Below are positions 1-7,450 of a stretch of 32,634 nucleotides of DNA, in pieces. Below the pieces are notes generated by a model, which made no database searches, was not told the origin of the DNA, and saw only the letters and a list, made by a program, of their open reading frames with translations. A program made the translations under genes and the position numbers. This DNA comes from Planctomycetota bacterium (GTDB lineage: Bacteria; Planctomycetota; Planctomycetia; Planctomycetales; Planctomycetaceae), in assembly GCA_003669615.1 (NCBI GenBank), contig QWOO01000126.1, positions 1 to 32,634 on the forward strand. The letters are read 5' to 3'. How positions within the stretch are numbered: the stretch's first letter is position 1; every line of letters begins with the position of its first letter.

Positions 1-1188
1 CACCGCGCCCAGACGCTGGATCGACCGCAGTCCCGAATACGAGTAGTCCTGAAAGACGCCCGGATCCGGTTCACCGGGGACTCGATCCTGACGAATATAG
101 ACCGGTTCAAAGAAGGCTCGCATCTGAAAATAGTTATCATGCGTGATCGGATCATACTTGTGATCGTGGCAATGCGCACAATTAAACGTCAGCCCTAGAA
201 ACGCCTTGCCCGTGTGTTCCACAGCACTCCGCATCCAGTCATTGGAGTTCAGAGAATAGTAGTTGCGAATCAGGTAGCCCGTCGCAACTCCCGCGTCGTA
301 GTCTTCGGGGCAGATTTCGTCTGCAGCCAGCATTTCCTGAACCATGCGGTCGTAGCCTCGGCCTTCGTTGAGCGACTTCACGATCCAGTCGCGCCATCGA
401 AAAATCTGCGACGCACTGTTACGCACGTCGTTGGAATCGCGCCGTCCATACCAGTCACTGTATCGCCAAATATCCATCCAGTGACGAGCCCAACGTTCGC
501 CATGTCGAGGATCATTCAGCAGTCGATCGACCGCTGTCGTATAGGCGTCTTCGGAATCGTCCGCCACAAACGCCAGCAGCTCATCGCGAGTCGGCGGCAA
601 TCCGATCAGATCCAGTGTGACTCGCCGCAGCAGCACCGGCTTGGACGCTGGCGGCCGAGGTTCAAGGCCATGCTCAGAAAGCTTCGCCATCAAAAGCGCA
701 TCGACAGAAGAAGTCGAAGAGGCATCACCTGCGAGCGACTGCACTAAAGGACGAACTGGTTTCTGAAAGGCCCAGTGCAAGCCGGGATCTTTTTCCGGCT
801 GTTCTCCGTCCGGTGAACGGGCTCCGTCGTTGATCCAGTTTCGCAGGAGACTAATCTGATGTTCGGAAAGTGGTTCACCCTCCGGCGGCATTCGAAGGGA
901 ATGATCGGCCGAAATCACGCGGTCCATCAGACTGCCCGAGGACGGCCGATCGAACGCAATCACGGGGCCGCTGTCACTTCCTTTTCGAATCAGTGATCCC
1001 GAATCCAGTCGCAGGCCCGCCTGTTGCTGAAGCGCTCCATGACAGGAAAAGCAGCGGGCTTTGAGCACCGGCTTGATGTCGCGAAGGTAATCAACAGATT
1101 CAGTCTGAGCGACACCCGCCCCGATGACGCAGGCCTGAGCAAAGCAGACCGTCAGCAGCCAAATGCAGCAGCGGATCGCAGGATGCAT
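1..1188 (-). CDS. PSCyt1/DUF1549 planctomycete cytochrome protein (partial, C-terminus off left edge)
   Basis: Read from ATG at 1188, this frame stays open to the window edge, giving 396 codons without a stop. Residues 1-28 look like a signal peptide. Residues about 33-115 form a PSCyt1 cytochrome-c-like domain with heme motif CFSCH (C46, C49, H50) and a later LRMPPEGEPL segment. From about residue 145 a PSCyt2/DUF1549 domain follows, with LDLIGLPPT, ERWARHWMDIWRYSDWYG and a second heme-type motif CAHCHDHKYDPI. In full-length family members a DUF1553 domain comes next; here it would lie beyond position 1. These exported proteins are abundant in planctomycetes and usually sit beside a DUF1501 gene. 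Here the DUF1501 neighbour just upstream on the same strand is broken. The family is clear, but its substrate and electron partner are unknown. Confidence 0.93.
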   Translation of the reverse strand, partial: MHPAIRCCIWLLTVCFAQACVIGAGVAQTESVDYLRDIKPVLKARCFSCHGALQQQAGLRLDSGSLIRKGSDSGPVIAFDRPSSGSLMDRVISADHSLRMPPEGEPLSEHQISLLRNWINDGARSPDGEQPEKDPGLHWAFQKPVRPLVQSLAGDASSTSSVDALLMAKLSEHGLEPRPPASKPVLLRRVTLDLIGLPPTRDELLAFVADDSEDAYTTAVDRLLNDPRHGERWARHWMDIWRYSDWYGRRDSNDVRNSASQIFRWRDWIVKSLNEGRGYDRMVQEMLAADEICPEDYDAGVATGYLIRNYYSLNSNDWMRSAVEHTGKAFLGLTFNCAHCHDHKYDPITHDNYFQMRAFFEPVYIRQDRVPGEPDPGVFQDYSYSGLRSIQRLGAV

Positions 1189-1346
1189 AAGATCAGTCCT
1201 CTTCCGGTCATGACAGACACTGCGATGGTTCACGATCAACACACATTAAATCTGAACATAACAGCCGTTTCAAATCCCGGCAACGAACTTTCTCAAAGCC
1301 TGAACATACGAACGGATGGGAAGAAACACAGTTGTCGACAGATCAA

Positions 1347-2004
1347 TCAGCCCAGCAGCTCGCGAACGATCTGGCCATTGGTCACGTGATGAGGACGTCC
1401 TGCAGGATCAGGGAAGGTGGCTTCGGGCCTGATAACGAGCAAGTGAAACACAGTGGCCGCAAGATCACTCGGAGTCATTCGACCGGAGACTGGAAAACTT
1501 CCGGTAACATCACTGGCACCATCAACCTGGCCCGTCCAAACGCCGGCACCGGCCATCACAAACGGAAAGACACCGCCCCAGTGATCTCGTCCGCCGCTGG
1601 CGTTGAACTTTGACGTTCGTCCCATTTCACCCACAGCAACAACGAGAGTTACGGATCGACAATCGCTGCAATGAGATATCAGCCTGCAACCCAGACCCGT
1701 CTGCATGAAATTCAGCGGCAGATGGGTCACAGCGAAAAATCTCAGGGTCCCATTCTCGCCCCATGAAGCCAGCATTCTGCCCCGGAAGAAGAATGTCAGG
1801 ATTGGCGATAGTAGGTTCAGGAAGCTGCACGGCCGGAAACGGAACTTTGCCGCTGGTTTTCAGCCGCTTGACGATCGAACCAATCGTCGGCCAGTCGTTG
1901 GGTGCCAGGAATCTCATATCAGGCCCGACATACTTCTGACCTGTGTTGACCCAGTAACCCCCGGATTCATGATTGGAATCATCAGTCGCCGGCGAGTCGT
2001 GAAG
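1347..2004 (-). pseudogene. Decayed DUF1501 gene (N-terminus missing, internal deletion with frame change)
   Basis: Two minus frames together carry pieces of a DUF1501 protein (sulfatase-like secreted family). The upstream piece, about 2004-1650, reads SNHESGGYWVNTGQKYVG, then NDWPTIGSIVKRL and LLPGQNAGFMGREWDPE, all typical of the middle of the family. It opens just after a TGA at 2005-2007. The downstream piece, about 1660 down to the stop at 1347, is in another frame and reads TLVVAVGEMGRTSKFN, GGRDHWGGVFPFVMAGAG and a normal C-terminus ending in ELLG. In intact proteins well over 100 residues separate these blocks. Here they abut at about 1650-1660, so an internal deletion has also shifted the frame. 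The N-terminal third with its signal sequence cannot be found upstream. An assembly error is possible. Confidence 0.82.
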
Positions 2005-2012
2005 TCACAGAA

Positions 2013-2313
2013 GCCGGCTCAAGGCATGTTCGTTAGTCGCTGAGTCGCGTTCTGCCTTTGCCGACGGCGGATTGGTGGGTCCACTCAATGCCAGTGCGAT
2101 CAATTCGGAAGGGGCGAAGTTGAACAATTGACGCCAATGCTGTCACGAAGATCACCGCCATCGATCAGAATCTTGACCTCGATGTGGATTTTGCCCTGCA
2201 CGGAATTCAGGCCGAGTGGACGCCAGCCAAAGAACCAGTCGACCGCTTCAATGACCTTGTCCCGAGCGGAGCAAGAATGGCCAAGTAGCCCATTTTTGAC
2301 GCCAGCTCGACGG
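2013..2313. other. Stretch with no intact gene; unresolved coding-like remnants
   Basis: About 300 bases between the lipoprotein stop and the recognisable DUF1501 relic. No frame on either strand gives a complete gene. A plus frame from about 2123 to a TAG at 2286-2288 reads like ordinary protein (for example ITAIDQNLDLDVDFALHGI). The opposing minus frame over the same bases is also open (VIEAVDWFFGWRPLG), so codon pattern alone does not settle the strand. It may be the scrambled 5' end of the DUF1501 gene or another decayed gene. I do not assign a product. Confidence 0.35.
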
Positions 2314-2919
2314 CTATCTGGTCTGGTTTTGCGAAGGCAGAGGTCGTCCATGCATGATCTGCGTTTGCCCGTGATGTGGCTGCGATGCGCTTTCGTCGAA
2401 GGATGCCTGATGAATGTCGTGTTGCGGCCGATTGGCAGGATGGCCAGAGACTGGTACATCTCTCCCGGACACAATTGCCTGACCCTGGTGGAGATCGGCG
2501 ACGGCGGATGAAGCTGGCACCTGTCCCTGAATCTCGGAATCAAATTTCCATATCGCGCCTGTCGCCGCATCAATGACCAGCCCTGGCACGCCTCCGATCA
2601 CAATGTTACCAGCAGTCCACCAATTAATCTTCGTGTCGATCTGATTACGAACAGCGCCTTCCTGTCCGGCGTAGACGACAGTGTATTCCGCCGGACGAAA
2701 TGGTCCGGTACTGGTTTTCAATGTCACCTGTTGAGGCGTCAAACCAGAATGGACGATATTCCCTTTTTCATCCACCACACTGAAGAAAGTAGGACCGCCA
2801 GAATTGTTGATCGTTACCTGATCCTTGCGGCCACTGACAATCGTGGCACATCCCCCAGCGCTGCAGGCAAACGTCAGAATCAACGACCAGCGGATCAACA
2901 GTTGAGTTGAGTTCATCAT
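2314..2919 (-). CDS. Small putative lipoprotein
   Basis: 201 residues from ATG at 2919. A hydrophobic leader (residues about 7-22) ends in AGGC, so C24 is a likely lipidation site, followed by ATIVSG as in many small outer-membrane lipoproteins. Residues about 30-130 resemble the family in which a short beta domain (VTINNSGGPTFFSVVDEKG, then LTPQQVTLKTS) is followed by a glycine-rich hydrophobic hairpin (WWTAGNIVIGGVPGLVIDAATGAIW). This hairpin often ends such proteins. The remaining 65 or so residues are rich in His, Gln, Ser and Pro and look disordered. They could be a genuine tail or read-through after a frameshift, since the neighbouring DNA is decayed. The function is unknown. Confidence 0.7.
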   Translation of the reverse strand: MMNSTQLLIRWSLILTFACSAGGCATIVSGRKDQVTINNSGGPTFFSVVDEKGNIVHSGLTPQQVTLKTSTGPFRPAEYTVVYAGQEGAVRNQIDTKINWWTAGNIVIGGVPGLVIDAATGAIWKFDSEIQGQVPASSAVADLHQGQAIVSGRDVPVSGHPANRPQHDIHQASFDESASQPHHGQTQIMHGRPLPSQNQTR

Positions 2920-3265
2920 TCGAATCTTCCGCGCTGCCCGGCACAGGTTGTTATTTTAATCGCAATCGGTGGCCACCATTAAGCCACGGAGTATGAGAAC
3001 AATTTCTCGTAGCCGCCAAGAGCGAACAGGTGCTCGGGATGCGAAGAACCTTGGACAATCCCGCCGGGACGCCGTTATCCGGCACAAAAGGCCGTTGCGA
3101 GGAGACAGGGGACCTATGACGTCTAATCGCATGATGCGTGGGCTTCGTCAACACTTGATGTGACGATTGCCGCCTCGATTATTTTCGCCGACGGTGCGGC
3201 GAATCTGCGTAGACGGGACACTTGTCAGCTCGCATGCAACACCAAAACCTATTTGTGACGCCGCA
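2920..3265. other. Intergenic region, 346 bases, no gene seen
   Basis: Lies between the stop of the CbiX-like gene and the start of the lipoprotein gene, both on the minus strand. Short open frames exist on both strands but none resembles a protein. A 7-bp GC-rich hairpin (TTCGCCG at 3184-3190 with CGGCGAA at 3197-3203, loop of 6) lies about 60 bases beyond the CbiX-like stop. It has no run of U on the minus transcript, so it is at best a weak termination or stability element. The rest presumably holds the lipoprotein promoter, which I could not pinpoint. Confidence 0.5.
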
Positions 3266-3712
3266 CTAGTGAAACTGGCAGGAGCCTGAGTTGCCGCAGA
3301 CATCGCAACCGATGGCAGTAGAAGCGGAATCGGCCTGCTCACGGCAATGGCGGATGCGATCGTTGATGATATCCAGCATTCCCGGGTGCAGACCAAACGG
3401 CGCGGTGACCAGCCAGCGAACGTCGGGATAATTGGTGGCAGCGGCTTTAACAAGAGACGGAATGTCTTCGGTCCAGTGACGGCCGGGAGAAAGGAAGTAC
3501 GGGAAGACGATAATCTCCGTGGCGCCCTTTTCCACACAGGCTGAAAACGCCTGAGCAATCGTGGGCTCGGCGAGTTCCATGTGCGCGGGTTCGACGATCG
3601 AGTACTGCGACTGCGCGGCGAAACGTTCGGCGGCGGTGTGGAGCATTTCATTGCTCGCACCACGACGGGAGCCGTGGTCGACGATGATAATGGCGGTGAC
3701 TGGGTCGGACAT
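3266..3712 (-). CDS. CbiX/SirB-like sirohydrochlorin chelatase family protein
   Basis: 148 residues from ATG at 3712, the length of a single-domain CbiX-type chelatase. The start IIIVDHGSRR holds the family's metal-site histidine (H13). The block VFPYFLSPGRHWTEDIP carries the second conserved histidine (H79). Family members insert cobalt, nickel or iron into sirohydrochlorin for cobalamin, F430 or siroheme. The C-terminus has four cysteines (C123, C136, C139, C145) in the pattern C-x12-C-x2-C-x5-C. Cysteine tails that bind an Fe-S cluster are known in plant SirB, so a cluster is plausible but inferred. No other tetrapyrrole gene is visible nearby. It lies 73 bases after the MoxR gene on the same strand and may be co-transcribed. 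The metal is not predictable. Confidence 0.85.
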   Translation of the reverse strand: MSDPVTAIIIVDHGSRRGASNEMLHTAAERFAAQSQYSIVEPAHMELAEPTIAQAFSACVEKGATEIIVFPYFLSPGRHWTEDIPSLVKAAATNYPDVRWLVTAPFGLHPGMLDIINDRIRHCREQADSASTAIGCDVCGNSGSCQFH

Positions 3713-3785
3713 GGGCGGCTTGTTCGCGGAGAGATAATAAAGTGATACGGCCTGAGCCTGAGGCAGTTTTGAAAATAAACAGTCG

Positions 3786-4718
3786 CTACGCTGGAACCGC
3801 GATACTGTCCATCAGGGATTTTAAAATCTGAGTCGCTCGCTGACGATGGCCCTCCCGCAGCACGCCGCGACAGACCACACGATGAGCCAGAACCGGGATA
3901 GCCACCTGTTTAATATCATCAGGGATTACATAATTGCGGCCTTCCACAAAGGCGATGGCCTGAGCCGCGCGATACAACGTCAATGCACCGCGAGTGCTGA
4001 CGCCCAGCGTAAGTTCGGCGTGAGACCGCGTCCGAGTCGTCAGTTCCAGCATATACTCGGCCAATGAATTTTCGACATTGACGGCCTGAACCAGCTTTTG
4101 CAGTTCGAGAACTTCATCGGCATTAGTCACTGCCGACAGGCTGTCCACGGGCTGACCAGAGCGATGCCGCTGCAGGATTTCGAGTTCGGCCTTTCGATCC
4201 GGATACCCTACGCTCAGGCACATCATAAAGCGATCCAACTGGTTCTCGGGAAGCGGATAGGTTCCCTCAAACTCATAGGGATTCTGAGTCGCAATCACCA
4301 GAAAAGGTTCCTGCAACTGGTGCGTCAGCCCTTCGATGGAAACCTGACGCTCACTCATCGCCTCCAGCAACGCACTCTGATTGCGCGGAGTCGTGCGGTT
4401 AATTTCGTCAGCGAGCAGAATGTTGGTGAAGATCGGACCGGGACGAAATTCAAAGTCGCCAGTCGCAGGTCGATAGACGCTGGATCCCAAAATGTCGCTG
4501 GGCAACAGATCGGGCGTAAACTGCATTCGCACAAAGCGGCAGCCAAGCGACTTTGAAAGCGCTCTTGCAAGCGACGTTTTGCCGAGACCCGGAGCATCTT
4601 CAAGAAGGATGTGGCCACCGGCCAGAAGTGCGACAACCGACAACTTAATTGTCTGTGGTTTTCCAAGTACCGCACTTTCCACATTGGCAATGATGCGCCG
4701 AACAACCTCGTGACTCAC
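3786..4718 (-). CDS. MoxR-family AAA+ ATPase
   Basis: About 310 residues. Walker A is EDAPGLGKTS (K47, T48), Walker B is NILLADEIN (D104, E105), followed by the MoxR signatures NRTTPRNQSALLEAMSE, ATQNPYEFEGTYPLPENQLDRF and, near the end, TRGALTLYRAAQAIA. MoxR ATPases act as chaperones that mature or regulate partner proteins, usually encoded next door with DUF58 and von Willebrand A domains. The frame can extend to a GTG at 4748. I chose the GTG at 4718 because GGAG sits about 8 bases upstream and the protein then has the usual N-terminal length. No DUF58 or VWA gene lies on either side, which is unusual. It is 129 bases after the membrane-protein gene and 73 before the chelatase gene. Confidence 0.93.
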   Translation of the reverse strand: MSHEVVRRIIANVESAVLGKPQTIKLSVVALLAGGHILLEDAPGLGKTSLARALSKSLGCRFVRMQFTPDLLPSDILGSSVYRPATGDFEFRPGPIFTNILLADEINRTTPRNQSALLEAMSERQVSIEGLTHQLQEPFLVIATQNPYEFEGTYPLPENQLDRFMMCLSVGYPDRKAELEILQRHRSGQPVDSLSAVTNADEVLELQKLVQAVNVENSLAEYMLELTTRTRSHAELTLGVSTRGALTLYRAAQAIAFVEGRNYVIPDDIKQVAIPVLAHRVVCRGVLREGHRQRATQILKSLMDSIAVPA

Positions 4719-4847
4719 ATGCAGCTCCGAACGGATGGACACGAACACTCAGACAGGCGTCGGAAGTCTATCGCCTTCTCCGACGTTCCACCACACTCCC
4801 GATACTGAACAAACCCTTAAGTTGCCATTTCCGCCATTCGCACTGGC

Positions 4848-6593
4848 TCAATTCAGCAACTCCGGCTCTCTCTTTGTAAGTGTCGGATGCAGAACTCTCT
4901 GCCGAGCAGCTTCGGCCGCGCGAGCTGGAGCAAACGCATCTCGGCCGCTTCGCCCCGGAAAGCCGGGCCATGCCACGATTCCGGCAGGCATCTCGTCTGT
5001 TGCTCGTCGCCGCCACTCCGGAACGTAAGTCGGCAGCTGTGGATCATCGAATACCGAACGACGGCCCCAAAGAATCGATCGCCCGTCACCATACAGCCGG
5101 ACCCACGCCTTGTGTTGATCCAGAAACTTCACAGCCGGCGTATCCGCGATCCGATCCATCAGAACCAGATTCGGATTGCCAAATTCGAGCACCCGATTGG
5201 AATCGACAGGTCCGGACGCCGGGCCGCGATGACGACGCGACAGATCACTTCCAAACAGCAGATCGAAATTCATGTCGACCACAGGCTGTGGATAGCACGT
5301 ATCATAGCGACCATCAAAACCAACCGTAGTCGTCGGCGCCAACGCGGCGAGGGCATACTGAGCCCAGTCGAATGTCACGACCATGCGACCATTAATATTT
5401 TCGCCTGCTAAAAACTGGATCGCCGAAACCGGATACTGACTGCGATCCACACCAAAATTGACGAACGAATAACCAAGCAGCCCCAGCAGCAGCGTAGCGA
5501 CAACGCCCAATTCGGCAACCAGCCAGCGAATTTCTTTGCGAGACAGTTCCTGATGAGTTCCGAGAGTGGGTCGCCATTCGACAACACGCTGCCAGAGCGA
5601 TTCCAGATGTTGTGGCATCCAGAAACCAAAAGCAATGGCGAAGAATGCGAGGTGGCGTACATGTCCCAGTGTCTGCACAGCGATTAGTCCCAGGACCGTT
5701 AATTCCACCCAGTCACGTCGGCGACGTGTGCATTGAAGACTGACCAGTGTCAGCACCGATAGCACCGCAAACGGAACGGCAGTGACGCCCCCATCGAAGA
5801 TATTGGCCCACTCAGAAACTTCCGGGCGTGGCTGACTGAGTGACACAATCATCCAGTAGGGCAGTTCGTATCCGTACGGATTGATCAACACAGCGCCAAC
5901 TGCGCAGATGCTGATGGCAGAGAAATGCAGAATGGTCTTTAAACAATTGGTCTCGCGACGCAGCAGCAACTCGATGGAGCGAAGTCCGAGTACTGCAATC
6001 AGCACGCAGAGCCCTGCCGCAAATCCTCCGTGAGAATTTGTCCAGACCGTCATCAACGGCACACACATCCACAGCCAGCGAAATTCGACACGCCTGTCTT
6101 CAGCCCAGCTGCGAAACGCACGTTCGATCGCCATGAACATCAGGCCGCAGCACAGAAAACTAAACAGCTGTGGTCGTGCGAGCCAGAATTCACTCAGTCC
6201 CCATGCAACGGGAACCATCGCAACCACTGCGGTTAATGTGGCGAGTTGTCGACGCTGAGCCGTGCGAACCATTCCCCACAACAGCCAGAGTCCGGCGACA
6301 CACTTGAAGATCATCAGACCCAGACCACCGACCGTACGCTGGCCGAGTGCAACGGCCAGTTCAAACAGATTTTCGTGATTGACCCAGGGCTGATCGGGGG
6401 TCGAATAGGTGTGCGTAGCGGTCCGCGGCATCTCGCCAGCAGAGAGCCAGTCTTCCCCGTATTGAATATGTCCCCACAGATCGGGTTCAATCGTGCGCCA
6501 TGCCAGAAGATTGGCCGCTACCAAGGTCAGCAGCAACACAATGCCTCGAGACAGCCACTGTTGACTGCCTTCTTGTTGTTGAATGCCCTGCAT
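4848..6593 (-). CDS. Multi-pass membrane protein, GT-C glycosyltransferase-like
   Basis: 581 residues from ATG at 6593 with GAGAG just upstream. The first hydrophobic segment (about residues 16-32) is followed by IEPDLWGHIQYGEDWL and a TATHTYST motif. This resembles the first periplasmic loop of GT-C enzymes, which use polyprenyl-phosphate sugars, with acidic residues after helix 1. Roughly ten further hydrophobic segments follow up to residue 390. The C-terminal 190 residues are soluble and contain VTFDWAQYALAALAP and FDGRYDTCYP, as in many planctomycete membrane proteins annotated only as hypothetical. The last 50 residues are rich in Arg and Ala. No donor or acceptor can be inferred. It is probably first in a run with the MoxR and chelatase genes. 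Confidence 0.8.
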   Translation of the reverse strand: MQGIQQQEGSQQWLSRGIVLLLTLVAANLLAWRTIEPDLWGHIQYGEDWLSAGEMPRTATHTYSTPDQPWVNHENLFELAVALGQRTVGGLGLMIFKCVAGLWLLWGMVRTAQRRQLATLTAVVAMVPVAWGLSEFWLARPQLFSFLCCGLMFMAIERAFRSWAEDRRVEFRWLWMCVPLMTVWTNSHGGFAAGLCVLIAVLGLRSIELLLRRETNCLKTILHFSAISICAVGAVLINPYGYELPYWMIVSLSQPRPEVSEWANIFDGGVTAVPFAVLSVLTLVSLQCTRRRRDWVELTVLGLIAVQTLGHVRHLAFFAIAFGFWMPQHLESLWQRVVEWRPTLGTHQELSRKEIRWLVAELGVVATLLLGLLGYSFVNFGVDRSQYPVSAIQFLAGENINGRMVVTFDWAQYALAALAPTTTVGFDGRYDTCYPQPVVDMNFDLLFGSDLSRRHRGPASGPVDSNRVLEFGNPNLVLMDRIADTPAVKFLDQHKAWVRLYGDGRSILWGRRSVFDDPQLPTYVPEWRRRATDEMPAGIVAWPGFPGRSGRDAFAPARAAEAARQRVLHPTLTKREPELLN

Positions 6594-6801
6594 CTCTCAA
6601 CTCTCGCCTGTCACACTGCCGAATTCCATGGGCCGGATTGCCGCCTAAAGTCAGCGTAGCTCAGGTCCGTCATGTTGCGCGGCAGGTTTTCAAGACAGTG
6701 GGATGCCAGATCGCATCCTGTCGCTAAAATCCCTTTATGCAGAACAACTGCTGCAACTGACATCCGTCCTTTCTGACCGCATTTCGAATTCAGACGTCGC
6801 C

Positions 6802-7377
6802 ATGAAAACTCGGCAAGTCATTTTTCCGCTTTTGCTCGCCTGCGTCACTGCGGCCACTCTGTGGCGTGCAGCGAATCCTCGCGAAAAAGTTGTCGTTTCC
6901 CTTGAGTCACTCAACTTGATGCCGGCCCCGGAATTCCAGCTGCTGGATCAGAATTCGCGGCCCACACAGCTGAAGGGCTACGTTGGTCGTTACCGAGCTC
7001 TCATCTATTTTTTCCCTTCAGGCCAGGTTCTGGATTCTGACCCCGTGCTGCAGCGGCTGCGAGAAGTCTTTCCAGCTCTGAAGAGATCGGGCGTGATGGT
7101 GTTTGCCATTTCGACACCGTTGAATCCGGAACAGAAGACGAAGGCCATTTCGTACCCATTTCCAATCCTGCGAGATACAGTCGCGGGCCAGCCGGGTTCG
7201 TGTTCCTTGCGGTGGGGACGCACTCCGACAGTCTCCGGCAACACCCCCTCTGCAAAAATTCAGCCGGCCGTTTTCCTTGTCGAAGGCACCGGCCTGGTCA
7301 GTTGGGAAAACGACTTTCCGAAGCCGACGGAATCACCGCTCGATCTGATCAACGCATTGGTTAGCGGCCAACAATAG
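6802..7377 (+). CDS. Redoxin/thioredoxin-fold protein lacking the usual catalytic cysteine
   Basis: 191 residues from ATG at 6802. An upstream in-frame ATG at 6703 exists, but the chosen start gives a clean signal peptide or anchor (residues 1-24). Then PAPEFQLLDQNSRPTQLKGYVGRYRALIYFFPSG is the classic start of an AhpC/TSA-like redoxin: strand, loop, strand, then the active-site turn. In peroxiredoxins and TlpA proteins a cysteine follows within about 10 residues. Here the segment reads GQVLDSDPVLQRL with none. The rest fits the fold (VMVFAISTPLNPEQ, ISYPFPILRD, IQPAVFLVEGTGLVSW). The only cysteine in the mature part is C134. It may be a binding or structural protein rather than an oxidoreductase. 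It converges with the deacetylase gene. Confidence 0.75.
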   Translation: MKTRQVIFPLLLACVTAATLWRAANPREKVVVSLESLNLMPAPEFQLLDQNSRPTQLKGYVGRYRALIYFFPSGQVLDSDPVLQRLREVFPALKRSGVMVFAISTPLNPEQKTKAISYPFPILRDTVAGQPGSCSLRWGRTPTVSGNTPSAKIQPAVFLVEGTGLVSWENDFPKPTESPLDLINALVSGQQ

Positions 7378-7406
7378 TTTGCGAGACCACATTTCAATGA
7401 CTGCGT

Positions 7407-7440
7407 GATTTGCAGAACCGGATTTGCAGAACCGGATTTA
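7407..7440. repeat. Tandem 14-bp direct repeat, about 2.4 copies
   Basis: The unit GATTTGCAGAACCG at 7407-7420 is repeated exactly at 7421-7434, followed by the partial copy GATTTA. It lies in the short gap between the converging redoxin-like and deacetylase genes. It looks like simple slippage duplication with no obvious function. Confidence 0.8.
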
Positions 7441-7450
7441 TCCCTCGACC

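Noticed and set aside
214-747. Plus-strand open frame of 177 codons
   Set aside because: It is antisense to the clearly conserved PSCyt/DUF1549 gene and its translation is rich in Arg and His with no motif.
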